A DNA stretch of 7,029 bases from an uncultured Clostridia bacterium (GCA_944350065.1 CALVOD010000068.1:1-7029), one strand, 5' to 3'; counted from the stretch's first letter, positions 1 through 6,841 are shown. The notes: generated by a model not told the origin, from the sequence alone. Translations and numbers: made by a program.

Positions 1-11
1 ATTTTCCGCAT
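1..11 (-). CDS. Start of an unidentified next gene in the operon (partial, cut by window edge)
   Basis: Reading leftward, an ATG at 11-9 is followed by codons for Arg and Lys before the window ends. It is preceded by a clear ribosome binding site (GGAGG on the minus strand at 23-19) with a 7-base spacer. It lies 30 bases after the stop of the PHP phosphatase gene, and no terminator-like hairpin lies between them, so it is probably the next cistron of the same operon. Only about three codons are visible, so nothing can be said about the product. The start call rests on the Shine-Dalgarno match and the operon spacing. Confidence 0.6.
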
Positions 12-41
12 TGTACCGCCTCCGCCCGTAAACTTTATTTT

Positions 42-851
42 TTATATGGGTATCTTGTGCGCCTCGCCCTTCTTGTAAACCGTCCACTCCGTGAAACCTA
101 TTTCCTTAACGAGCGCCGCCACCTCGTCGTAACGCTTGCAAATATCTTCCGCCACGTGAGCGTCCGAAGAAAAAGTCACGTTCCTGCCGCCTAAAGCGTA
201 ATACCTTTCGAGCAAAGGTCTTTCGGGAAGATAATTCATCAAAGGATGACGGATATGGGTGTTTATTTCGACGGTCTTTCCGCGGGCAATTATCTCCTCG
301 AAAAGCTCGTCTATTTTATCGAGATATTGCGGCGCCCAAAGGCTTACGTCGGGATAGCCCGCGTAGCGCGTGATATAACCGATATGCCCTACTATATCGT
401 AGCGGTAAGGCACCTTCACGGAATCTATGAGCAAGCCGAGGTATTCGAGATAAACGTCGTCTTTGTCCCGCCCTTTGAAAAACTTGCCGAAATAAGCGTC
501 GCCGCCGTGTATCGTATGTATGGAATTGACTATGACGTCGAAACCGTATTTCGGAAGATTCTCCTCGTACCACTTCACCGTCTCGGCACAATAGCCCGCT
601 TCCACGCCGAAAGCGACGTAAGGCGTTTCGCCCGCATATTTTTCGCGCAACGCTTCTGTCGCGCGGGCGTATCTGCGGAGATTGAGTTGCTTTAAAAATC
701 TCTCCTTCCTGCAATACTTATAGTCGCGGTCGAGGTGTTCCGTCACCGCGTAATAAGCGAGATTTTTTCTTTTCGCCTCCGCTACGAGCGCCTCTATAGG
801 CTCCCTGCCGTCGTGAGAAAAAGCGGAATGCGAATGACTGTCGACTTTCAT
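42..851 (-). CDS. PHP-domain phosphoesterase, histidinol-phosphatase (HisJ/HisK) family
   Basis: This 269-residue protein is a metal-dependent hydrolase of the PHP (polymerase and histidinol phosphatase) superfamily, cytoplasmic, with no signal peptide or membrane segment. Visible metal-site candidates, in order, are H6 and H8 (DSHSHS), H13-D14-G15, E38-H39 (VTEHLD), E84 (FGVEAG), H112 and H115 (HTIHGGD), H156 (VGHIGY), E195 (VEINTH), and D230 with H232 (SSDAHV). This order and the length match the Bacillus-type histidinol-phosphate phosphatase, which releases histidinol and phosphate in the penultimate part of histidine synthesis. No other histidine gene is in the window, so the substrate is inferred from family likeness and could be another phosphate ester. 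The ATG lies only one base after the argS stop, and its ribosome binding site (GAGGAAA) sits inside the end of argS, suggesting translational coupling. Confidence 0.72.
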   Translation of the reverse strand: MKVDSHSHSAFSHDGREPIEALVAEAKRKNLAYYAVTEHLDRDYKYCRKERFLKQLNLRRYARATEALREKYAGETPYVAFGVEAGYCAETVKWYEENLPKYGFDVIVNSIHTIHGGDAYFGKFFKGRDKDDVYLEYLGLLIDSVKVPYRYDIVGHIGYITRYAGYPDVSLWAPQYLDKIDELFEEIIARGKTVEINTHIRHPLMNYLPERPLLERYYALGGRNVTFSSDAHVAEDICKRYDEVAALVKEIGFTEWTVYKKGEAHKIPI

Positions 852-852
852 A

Positions 853-2571
853 TTACATTTCCTCGGGGGCGCGCACGCCTATGAGCCTCAGACCTTCCTC
901 GAGCACCACGTGAACGGCGTTTACGAGCGCGATACGCGCGCGCCTGTATTTTTCCTCGGCGTTGAGAATGCGGTTCTCGAGATAATAGCGGTTGAACGAG
1001 CGCGCGAGGTCGATGAGATAGCGGGTAACGATACTGGGCTCGTATTTCGCTACGGCGTCGGAAATTACCGATGAGAAACGCCCTATCAGCGAAACGAGTT
1101 CCTCGCCCTCTTTACCGTTAAGCCCTTCGAGCTCCTCCGCCGTGAACGGCTTCGCAAGCTCGACCGCGCCCGCCTTACGCATAACGCTCATGCAACGGGC
1201 GTTGGTGTACTGCACGTAAGGTCCCGTTTCGCCGTCGAAGTTGAGCACCTTGTCGTAACTGAACGTAATGTCTTTGATACGGTTATTGGTAAGCGCGAAA
1301 AATACCACCGCGCCCACGCCCACTTTCTCCGCAACGTCGGCTTTGTCTTTAAGTCCCGCGCTCTTTTCGGTAATGATTTGCAGGCTCTTTTCGACGGACT
1401 TGTCGAGCACGTCCTTGAGCCACACCACCTTCCCTTTGCGCGTGGACATAGTGCCGTCCTCCAAAGAAACCATACCGAAAGGCACGTGCACGAGATCCTT
1501 GTACCAGCTCTCGCCCATCAGCTCTATGACCTTGAAAAACTGCTTGAAATGCAAATTCTGTTGGTACGCCACGACGTACAGACACTTGTAGAAATCGTAA
1601 GTTTTCTTACGGTAAAACGCCGCCGCGAGATCGCGCGTCGCGTACAGCGTGGCACCGTCCGCTTTGACCAGAAGACAGGGCGACATACCGTATTCGTTAA
1701 GATCCACAATCTTCGCGCCGTCCGATACGGTTATCAGGTTTTTGGCTTCCAAAGCGTCGAGTACGGGAGCCATTTTGTCGTTATAGAAGGCTTCGCCGTT
1801 ATACGAATCGAAAACTATTCCGAGCCTTGAATATACCTTGCCTACTTCGTTCAATGTGATCTCTTTGAAAAGCTCGTACAGCTTGAGCGCCTCTTTGTCG
1901 CCGTCCTCGATCTTTTTGAACCACGCCCTCGCTTCGTCCTCGAGCTCGGGGTGCTCCTCCGCTTCGGAATGGAACTTGACGTATATCTTCGTAAGCCCCA
2001 TTACTCCTTCTTTCGCAAGGTCTATCTCGTTTCCCCACTTCTTGTAAGCGACGATGAGCTTACCGAATTGCGTGCCCCAGTCGCCGAGGTGGTTGATGCC
2101 TACGGCGTTGTAGCCGAGTTTCTTATACATACGGTAGAGCGCCGCTCCTATCACCGTAGACGAAAGATGCCCTATATGGAAAGGCTTCGCGATATTTATC
2201 GAGCTGTAGTCGATACATACGGTCTTGCCCGCGCCCTCGCAGCTCGCGCCGTAACCCGCGCCTTTTTCCGCAATTTCTTTAAGGACGCGTCCCGCTTCCG
2301 CCGTGCGGTCGAACTTAAAATTGAGATAACCGTTGACCGCTTCCACCGAAGCGAAAGGATTTTCGCCCGCCTTTATCGCTTGGGCGAGCTCCTCCGCTAT
2401 CGCTAAGGGAGCCTTCCTGAGAATTTTGGCGAATCTGAAGCACGGCAACGCGTAATCGCCCATTGTCGTGTCCGGAGGTATGACTATATACGAAGCTATC
2501 TCCTCCGCGCTTACGCCTTCCACTTTTATGTAGGAAGCTATTTCGGCTTTCTTGATATCGGTATTTTCCAT
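853..2571 (-). CDS. argS: Arginyl-tRNA synthetase
   Basis: This 572-residue class I aminoacyl-tRNA synthetase joins arginine to tRNA-Arg using ATP, in the cytoplasm. The order is as expected. An N-terminal additional domain typical of ArgS covers about residues 1-90. The catalytic Rossmann domain has HIGH at 132-135, within INIAKPFHIGHL, and GDWGTQFG at 163-170. The KMSKS-loop equivalent is MSTRKG at 375-380. The C-terminal DALR anticodon-binding domain (about 450-572) contains PYVQYTNAR and ends in GVRAPEEM, a common ArgS ending. Length is normal, so the gene is complete. The ATG at 2571-2569 follows a GAGGAAA site and lies 15 bases after the recF stop. No T-box leader fits in that gap. The gene is probably translated from the long smpB-to-PHP transcript. 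I am very sure of the identity. Confidence 0.97.
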   Translation of the reverse strand: MENTDIKKAEIASYIKVEGVSAEEIASYIVIPPDTTMGDYALPCFRFAKILRKAPLAIAEELAQAIKAGENPFASVEAVNGYLNFKFDRTAEAGRVLKEIAEKGAGYGASCEGAGKTVCIDYSSINIAKPFHIGHLSSTVIGAALYRMYKKLGYNAVGINHLGDWGTQFGKLIVAYKKWGNEIDLAKEGVMGLTKIYVKFHSEAEEHPELEDEARAWFKKIEDGDKEALKLYELFKEITLNEVGKVYSRLGIVFDSYNGEAFYNDKMAPVLDALEAKNLITVSDGAKIVDLNEYGMSPCLLVKADGATLYATRDLAAAFYRKKTYDFYKCLYVVAYQQNLHFKQFFKVIELMGESWYKDLVHVPFGMVSLEDGTMSTRKGKVVWLKDVLDKSVEKSLQIITEKSAGLKDKADVAEKVGVGAVVFFALTNNRIKDITFSYDKVLNFDGETGPYVQYTNARCMSVMRKAGAVELAKPFTAEELEGLNGKEGEELVSLIGRFSSVISDAVAKYEPSIVTRYLIDLARSFNRYYLENRILNAEEKYRRARIALVNAVHVVLEEGLRLIGVRAPEEM

Positions 2572-2586
2572 ATTATTTCCTCGTGA

Positions 2587-3675
2587 TTATTTCTTCGTGC
2601 AATGTCCGTTTTTCACTTCGAAATAGGTCGCTCCTTCGAATTCGACGGGCTCCGTGCAGGTGATTATCGTCTGTATCCCTTCTATCGCGTTGAAAAGCGC
2701 GTTGCGCCTTTTTTCGTCGAGCTCGCTCAACACGTCGTCCAAAAGAAGCACCGGCGTCTCCCCCGTCCTCGCGCGGAAAGAAGCTATCTCCGCGAGTTTA
2801 AGCGAAAGCACCGCCGAACGCTGCTGCCCCTGCGAGCCGAATTTCCTGAGGTCCACGCCGCTCACGCTCAATTTCAAATCGTCGCGGTGCGGTCCTACCG
2901 TGGTGTATTCGAGTCTGAGGTCATCCGCTCGCGACGCGGCGAAAAGCCTTTTCAGTCCCTCCTCGGGGGCGTCGAGATCAACCGCTTCCGTTTCGTACGA
3001 AACTGAAAATTCTTCCGCGCCGTCCGTAAGTTTATAGTGCTCGTTCACGGCGTAAGGCTTGAGTTTCGCGATAAATTTCGCGCGCTCTTTGATAATGAAC
3101 GCCGCCGTGCGCAGCATTTCCGAATCCACTACCTCGAGCATGGAGTCGAGCGAAGCCCGCCCCTTATAGCTCTTGAGCAGTTTATTGCGCTGCTGTAAAA
3201 GCGCGTTGTATCTTTGCAAAGTATAGAAATAAGTCTTGCTCTGCTGGCAAAGCCCCATGTCCATGAACCGCCTTCTGTCGGCGGGCGCTTCGCGCACGAG
3301 CCCTATCACCTGCGGCGAAAAGAACACCACGTTCACCACGCCCATAAGTTCTCCGATACGCTGAACGGGAAGTCTGTCCACCGTGACGCGCTTTTTCCCC
3401 TGCTCGTCCGCCGTTATCGCTACGGTATGCGTGGAAAAACGCTTCTCCACTTTGAGTTCGACGTTGAAGCCGTCTGCGGGAGAATTCCAGTTGACGAGCT
3501 CCTTGTCGCGCGGGTGGCGAGAGGATCTTCCGAGAGAACAAAGGTATATCGAATCGATAAGATTGGTCTTACCCGCGGCGTTCGAGCCGTATACTATGTT
3601 CAGTCCCTTGGCGAACGTCACCTTTTCGCTTTCGTAACTCAAAAAATTCTTGAGAGATACGTCGGTTACTATCAT
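2587..3675 (-). CDS. recF: DNA replication and repair protein RecF
   Basis: RecF is an SMC-like ATPase that works with RecO and RecR to load RecA at single-strand gaps. This 362-residue copy has the full set of motifs. They are an N-terminal start typical of RecF (LKNFLSYESE, 8-17), Walker A GSNAAGKTN at 30-38 (K36, T37), GPHRDD at 261-266, the ABC signature GSQGQQRS at 280-287, and Walker B LLLDDVLSELD at 310-320. The length matches the family. The ATG overlaps the metA stop by one base (TGATG), and a GGAGG site lies four bases upstream inside the end of metA, so translation is probably coupled. The position is odd: recF usually sits with dnaA, dnaN and gyrB near the origin, but here it lies between metA and argS. 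The sequence shows no decay. Confidence 0.96.
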   Translation of the reverse strand: MIVTDVSLKNFLSYESEKVTFAKGLNIVYGSNAAGKTNLIDSIYLCSLGRSSRHPRDKELVNWNSPADGFNVELKVEKRFSTHTVAITADEQGKKRVTVDRLPVQRIGELMGVVNVVFFSPQVIGLVREAPADRRRFMDMGLCQQSKTYFYTLQRYNALLQQRNKLLKSYKGRASLDSMLEVVDSEMLRTAAFIIKERAKFIAKLKPYAVNEHYKLTDGAEEFSVSYETEAVDLDAPEEGLKRLFAASRADDLRLEYTTVGPHRDDLKLSVSGVDLRKFGSQGQQRSAVLSLKLAEIASFRARTGETPVLLLDDVLSELDEKRRNALFNAIEGIQTIITCTEPVEFEGATYFEVKNGHCTKK

Positions 3676-4583
3676 CAGTCCTCCAGATTGTAAGGCGTGA
3701 CCTGATAAACGTAGTAGTTCAGCCAGTTATAGAACAAAAGGTTTCCGGTGCTGTTCCAGCTCATATTTATGCGGTTCACGTCGCCGTCGATGAAATAATT
3801 GGCGGGCGGATCGATTTTAAGTCCCTTTTCCTTGTCGCGCAGGTATTCGAGCTTGAGCGTTTCGCGGTCGTACTCGGAATGTCCGAAAAAGAAGAATTTA
3901 CGGTCGTCCTTGCTTTTTACGATGCTTAGTCCGCAGTCGTCGCCTTCCGCTATCACGCGCAGCTTCTTGTTGGCGCGAACGGCGTCCTCGTCGATACGGG
4001 TATGGCGGGAATGGGGTATGGAGAAGCGGTCGTTAAGACCTTTAAGCAAAGGCTCGAACGCGGAAGTGGCGCGGTTTTTGAAGATACCGAACAATTTTTT
4101 CTCAAGCGGTATCTTCCCTATACCGTAATAATGGTACATCGCCGCCTGTGCTCCCCAGCAGATATATATCGTCGAGGTGACCATACTGTCGGCGTAATCG
4201 AATATCTCCTCGAGTTCCTTCCAGTAAGCGACGTCCGCGAAATCCATGGTTTCCACGGGCGCGCCCGTGATAATCATTCCGTCGAAACGGCTGCCGCGCA
4301 CCTCGTCGAAAGTCTTATAAAATCTCTCCATGTGACCGCCGGAGACGTTTGTGGACTTATACGTGGCGGTCTTGATGAGCGTAAGATTTACCTGCAAAGG
4401 CGTGTTCGCGAGCAATCTCAATAGCTGCGTTTCCGTCTCTATCTTCGTGGGCATCAGGTTGACTATCGCTATCTCTATAGGACGGATATCCTGCGACTCC
4501 GCGCGCTTTTTGGGCATAACGAAGATGTTTTCCTTCTTGAGTACGGAAAACGCCGGTATGTCTTTGGGTATAACTATCGGCAT
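3675..4583 (-). CDS. metA: Homoserine O-acetyltransferase, MetA family (acetyl-CoA type predicted)
   Basis: This 302-residue protein activates homoserine by acylating its hydroxyl, the first committed step of methionine synthesis. It belongs to the MetA (class I glutamine-amidotransferase-like) family. The catalytic nucleophile is C142 (ICWGAQAA), with H235 and E237 in FFGHSEYD, the same numbering as E. coli MetA. Residue 111 is Glu (TGAPVE). Work on Bacillus cereus MetA linked Glu at 111 to acetyl-CoA use, while Gly there gives succinyl-CoA use, so this should be an acetyltransferase despite the usual succinyltransferase label of the family. The upstream neighbour metY uses O-acetylhomoserine, in agreement. 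The start has a near-perfect ribosome binding site (GAGGAGGT, 4594-4587) just after the metY stop. Length and motifs indicate an intact enzyme. Confidence 0.95.
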   Translation of the reverse strand: MPIVIPKDIPAFSVLKKENIFVMPKKRAESQDIRPIEIAIVNLMPTKIETETQLLRLLANTPLQVNLTLIKTATYKSTNVSGGHMERFYKTFDEVRGSRFDGMIITGAPVETMDFADVAYWKELEEIFDYADSMVTSTIYICWGAQAAMYHYYGIGKIPLEKKLFGIFKNRATSAFEPLLKGLNDRFSIPHSRHTRIDEDAVRANKKLRVIAEGDDCGLSIVKSKDDRKFFFFGHSEYDRETLKLEYLRDKEKGLKIDPPANYFIDGDVNRINMSWNSTGNLLFYNWLNYYVYQVTPYNLED

Positions 4584-4596
4584 AATACCTCCTCAA

Positions 4597-5874
4597 TCAA
4601 AGCGTCGCGTCGAGCGCGCCGATAACGTCCGCGAGTATGTCCTCGATACCCTCGATACCTACCGAAAGCCTTATGAGATTGGCGGGTACGCCCGCCGCCT
4701 CGAGGTCGGCGTCCGAGAGCTGTCTGTGCGTGGTGGACGCAGGATGAAGCACGCAGCTCCTTGCGTCCGCGATATGCGTGACGATGCGGAAAAGTTTGAG
4801 CGCTTTCTGGAATTCGGACGCCGCTTTTCTGCCTCCGCGGATACCGAAACTCACCATTCCCGCAGCCCTGCCGCCGTCAAGATACTTGAGCGCGCGCTCG
4901 TGATCCTCGTCGCCCTCGAGTCCCGCGTACTTTACCCATTCGACGGCGGGGTGAGACTTCATCGCTTGGGCAAGCGCGAGCGCGTTGTCGCTGTGGCGGG
5001 GCATCCGCAAATGCAGCGTTTCCGCTCCGAGCATGGTGAGGAAGGCGTTGAACGGCGCCATCTGCGCGCCGAAGTCGCGCATACCGATAACTCTCGCGCG
5101 TAAAATATACGCGCCCGCGCCGCAGTCCGCGAACACCATTCCGTGATAGGAGTCGTCCGGCACGTTGAATCCGGGATAACGGGAGTTTCCTTTAAATTCG
5201 AAATTGCCGCCGTCCACTATTATGCCGCCTACGCTCGTCGCGTGTCCGTCGATATACTTCGTGGAAGCGTGCACCACGACGTTCACGCCGAATTCGAAGG
5301 GCCTCGAGAGGCAGGGAGTGGCTATCGTGTTGTCGCATATAAGCAGGACGCCGTATTTGTGAGCTATCGCCGCGAATTTATCGAAATCCGCTATCGTGCC
5401 CGCGGGATTTGCGATGGTTTCGAGGAATATCGCCTTGGTGTTTTCGTCTATAAGTGCCTCTATCTCCTCGGCGGGAGTATGGTTGTTGACGAATCTGCAA
5501 TCGATACCGAGTTTACGGAGAGTTACGTTGAAAAGATTGTAAGTCCCGCCGTAAATCGTCGAAAGCGATACGAAATTGTCTCCCGCGGAACATACGTTCA
5601 GTATCGCGAGAGTGGTGGCGCTCATTCCCGAAGCGGTGGCAAGGGCGCCGACGCCCCCTTCGAGGGCGGAAATTTTTTCCTCGAGCCCGCCAAGCGTGGG
5701 GTTCCCGAGCCTCGTATAAAAATAGCCCGCTTTCTTGAGGTCGAAAAGATCCCCCATTTCCTCGGGCGTGTCGTACGCAAAAGTGGTACTTTGTATTATG
5801 GGTTGTACGCGCGGCTCGCCGTTCTTCGGCTCGTATCCGCATTGTACGCATCCGGTGTCTATCGATTTAAACAT
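4597..5874 (-). CDS. metY: O-acetylhomoserine aminocarboxypropyltransferase (O-acetylhomoserine sulfhydrylase)
   Basis: This 425-residue enzyme of the Cys/Met metabolism PLP-dependent family is predicted to convert O-acetylhomoserine and sulfide to homocysteine and acetate. The Schiff-base lysine is K206 in HASTKYIDGH. D181 in ICDNT should contact the pyridine ring. YTRLGNPT (53-60) and the glycine-rich ASGMSA (81-86) are typical phosphate- and cofactor-binding segments. Length separates it from cystathionine gamma-synthase and gamma-lyase, which are about 380 residues. The extra segment after the lysine (about 221-255, with RYPGF) is characteristic of the MetY group. The ATG follows GGAGGA with a 6-base spacer. 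metA follows after 13 bases. A cystathionine gamma-synthase role is a less likely alternative, because no beta-lyase partner is nearby and MetA here looks acetyl-specific. Confidence 0.93.
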   Translation of the reverse strand: MFKSIDTGCVQCGYEPKNGEPRVQPIIQSTTFAYDTPEEMGDLFDLKKAGYFYTRLGNPTLGGLEEKISALEGGVGALATASGMSATTLAILNVCSAGDNFVSLSTIYGGTYNLFNVTLRKLGIDCRFVNNHTPAEEIEALIDENTKAIFLETIANPAGTIADFDKFAAIAHKYGVLLICDNTIATPCLSRPFEFGVNVVVHASTKYIDGHATSVGGIIVDGGNFEFKGNSRYPGFNVPDDSYHGMVFADCGAGAYILRARVIGMRDFGAQMAPFNAFLTMLGAETLHLRMPRHSDNALALAQAMKSHPAVEWVKYAGLEGDEDHERALKYLDGGRAAGMVSFGIRGGRKAASEFQKALKLFRIVTHIADARSCVLHPASTTHRQLSDADLEAAGVPANLIRLSVGIEGIEDILADVIGALDATL

Positions 5875-5894
5875 AGTGTGTCCTCCGTCTTTAT

Positions 5895-5923
5895 CGCGAA
5901 GCGCGTCCGCTTACGCTTCCGCG
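5895..5923 (-). other. Hairpin in the smpB-metY spacer
   Basis: The 50-base gap between smpB and metY holds an inverted repeat. The arms at 5895-5903 and 5914-5923 pair over six plus three bases with one bulged C and a 10-base loop. It is GC-rich, and on the minus strand it is followed by an AT-poor stretch and then the metY ribosome binding site, not a run of T. It is therefore unlikely to be a full intrinsic terminator. It could stabilise or process the mRNA, or modulate metY translation. The function is unknown. Confidence 0.4.
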
Positions 5924-5924
5924 C

Positions 5925-6380
5925 CTATCTGTAATTGCTTTCTTTTACCGCGCGCTCCGCCATGCGCTTTTCGTCGCGTTCGCGGATGGCGTTCCTCTTG
6001 TCGTGCCCCTCCTTACCTTTGGCAAGACCCAGCTCCACTTTCACCAGTCCGTCCTTGAAATACATCTTCGTCACCACGAGCGTGTATCCCTTTTCCGCAA
6101 CTTTCTGTTTCAGCTTCAGGATCTCTTTTTTGTGCAGGAGGAGCCTGCGCATTCGTTTTGCGTCGGGATTGAAATAGGATCCCTTTTCGTAAGGAGCGAT
6201 ATGCGCGCCGACAAGCAAAACCTCGCCGTTCTTCACGACGGCGTAACTGTCTTTGAGATTCACGTTACCGAGTCTGACGCTTTTCACCTCGCTGCCTTGC
6301 AGCGCGATTCCCGCTTCCAGCGTCGATTCGATATAATAATCGTGATAGGCTTTCTTGTTGGTTGCCACTACTTTGATCAT
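5925..6380 (-). CDS. smpB: SsrA-binding protein SmpB
   Basis: SmpB is the small RNA-binding protein that delivers tmRNA to stalled ribosomes during trans-translation. This 151-residue protein is full length. Conserved blocks are the N-terminal NKKAYHDYYI (8-17), the core ALQGSEVKSVR (26-36), PYEKGSYFNPDAKR (63-76) followed by LLLHKKEI, and KVELGLAKGKEGHDKR ahead of a basic C-terminal tail that is known to enter the ribosomal mRNA channel. The ATG at 6380-6378 follows AGGAA at 6388-6384. A strong extended -10 element just upstream gives a short leader of about 13 bases. It is the first gene of the long minus-strand run. The partner tmRNA gene (ssrA) is not seen in this window. Confidence 0.97.
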   Translation of the reverse strand: MIKVVATNKKAYHDYYIESTLEAGIALQGSEVKSVRLGNVNLKDSYAVVKNGEVLLVGAHIAPYEKGSYFNPDAKRMRRLLLHKKEILKLKQKVAEKGYTLVVTKMYFKDGLVKVELGLAKGKEGHDKRNAIRERDEKRMAERAVKESNYR

Positions 6381-6399
6381 ATCTTCCTACGATTTTTAC

Positions 6400-6428
6400 A
6401 TTATACCATAAGATTAAAAAAATGGCTA
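6400..6428 (-). promoter_or_regulatory. Predicted sigma-A promoter of smpB, extended -10
   Basis: On the minus strand a perfect TATAAT lies at 6405-6400, preceded by TGG to form an extended -10 (TGGTATAAT). Seventeen bases upstream, at 6428-6423, is TAGCCA, a 4/6 match to the -35 consensus that lies inside the stem of the secG terminator. Transcription would start near 6393, about 13 bases before the smpB ATG. This promoter is likely to drive smpB and the downstream run of genes. Confidence 0.7.
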
Positions 6429-6445
6429 TAATAATATAGCCATTT
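6416..6445 (-). terminator. Rho-independent terminator of secG
   Basis: The arms at 6420-6430 and 6435-6445 form a perfect 11-bp stem (AAATGGCTATA with TATAGCCATTT) closed by a 4-base loop. On the minus strand the stem runs directly into a T-run; the plus strand has seven A from 6416 to 6422. It lies 32 bases past the secG stop, so it ends the secG transcript. The orientation is clear because no T-run follows directly on the plus strand. Confidence 0.88.
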
Positions 6446-6448
6446 CCT

Positions 6449-6464
6449 TAACGTTTTAACGTTT
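6449..6464. repeat. Tandem duplication of an 8-base unit in the secG 3' untranslated region
   Basis: TAACGTTT occurs twice back to back at 6449-6456 and 6457-6464, so the palindrome AACGTT appears twice. It lies between the secG stop codon and the terminator stem. No function can be assigned. Confidence 0.6.
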
Positions 6465-6477
6465 TTGCGACGCCCGA

Positions 6478-6747
6478 TTACAGCTTGTTGTTCAACATGT
6501 GGAATACGAAAAACAATATCGAGCACACCAGCATCGCAGCGGCTATACCTACCGTCCACCTTTTGAATTTGGCGTCCATGGTTTTCGCTTTGTTCTTGCC
6601 GAAAAATGTCTCCGCGGCACCCGTTATGGCGCCGAGATTGCCTTGATTGCCGCTCTGCATCATTACGATGATTATCATCGCGATAGCGAGCAAAGCCATT
6701 ATTACCATAAGCGCGATCATAAGACCGGAATATACGTCGTGAAGCAT
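6478..6747 (-). CDS. secG: Preprotein translocase subunit SecG
   Basis: SecG is the small accessory subunit of the SecYEG protein-export channel in the inner or cytoplasmic membrane. This 89-residue protein has the expected two membrane segments, about residues 8-30 and 65-83. They are joined by the family-typical cytoplasmic loop MQSGNQGNLGAITG (30-43) with AETFFGKNKAKT just after. The ATG at 6747-6745 follows AAGGAGAA at 6758-6751. The gene is preceded by a near-consensus promoter and followed by an intrinsic terminator, so it is probably transcribed alone. In many Firmicutes secG is followed by rnr and then smpB; here rnr is missing from between them. Confidence 0.94.
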   Translation of the reverse strand: MLHDVYSGLMIALMVIMALLAIAMIIIVMMQSGNQGNLGAITGAAETFFGKNKAKTMDAKFKRWTVGIAAAMLVCSILFFVFHMLNNKL

Positions 6748-6812
6748 ATCTTCTCCTTAACTTCCCGTATTCTGGCGTGCAAAATAAGGCGCACGTCACG
6801 GAATGCTTGCTT

Positions 6813-6841
6813 ATTATATCATAGGTATTTACGGTTATCAA
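6813..6841 (-). promoter_or_regulatory. Predicted sigma-A promoter of secG
   Basis: On the minus strand TTGATA at 6841-6836 is separated by exactly 17 bases from a perfect TATAAT at 6818-6813. Transcription would start near 6806, leaving a leader of about 59 bases before the secG ATG. This is close to the strongest consensus for a housekeeping promoter. Confidence 0.8.

Noticed and set aside
246..695. A 149-codon plus-strand open frame inside the PHP phosphatase gene
   Set aside because: It is fully contained opposite a gene with intact metal-site motifs, and there is no promoter or family resemblance.
3182..3541. A 119-codon minus-strand frame inside recF in another frame
   Set aside because: It is a same-strand out-of-frame shadow with arginine-rich low-complexity translation. 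recF motifs run through the region without break.
4351..5103. A 250-codon plus-strand open frame spanning the metA-metY junction
   Set aside because: It crosses two well-supported genes in antisense, has no convincing ribosome binding site and has an Arg/Val/His-rich composition typical of spurious frames.
5875..5924. The smpB-metY spacer as a SAM-II riboswitch
   Set aside because: The length is about right, but I could not match the conserved core of that class, and the class is mainly known from Proteobacteria. I kept it only as a hairpin of unknown role.
5143..5934. A 263-codon open frame on the plus strand opposite metY
   Set aside because: It is the antisense shadow of metY, produced by codon bias in balanced-GC genes. 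Its protein is low in recognisable motifs and the minus-strand frame has complete family motifs.
6776..6795. Short CGTGC/GCACG pairing in the secG leader as a possible riboswitch or attenuator
   Set aside because: It has only five base pairs with a 10-base loop and no T-run or supporting second stem, so it is indistinguishable from chance.
6401..6841. A 146-codon minus-strand frame overlapping secG in another frame
   Set aside because: It starts upstream of the mapped-looking secG promoter start, and runs out of frame through secG and its terminator. SecG has family motifs, its own ribosome binding site and correct length.
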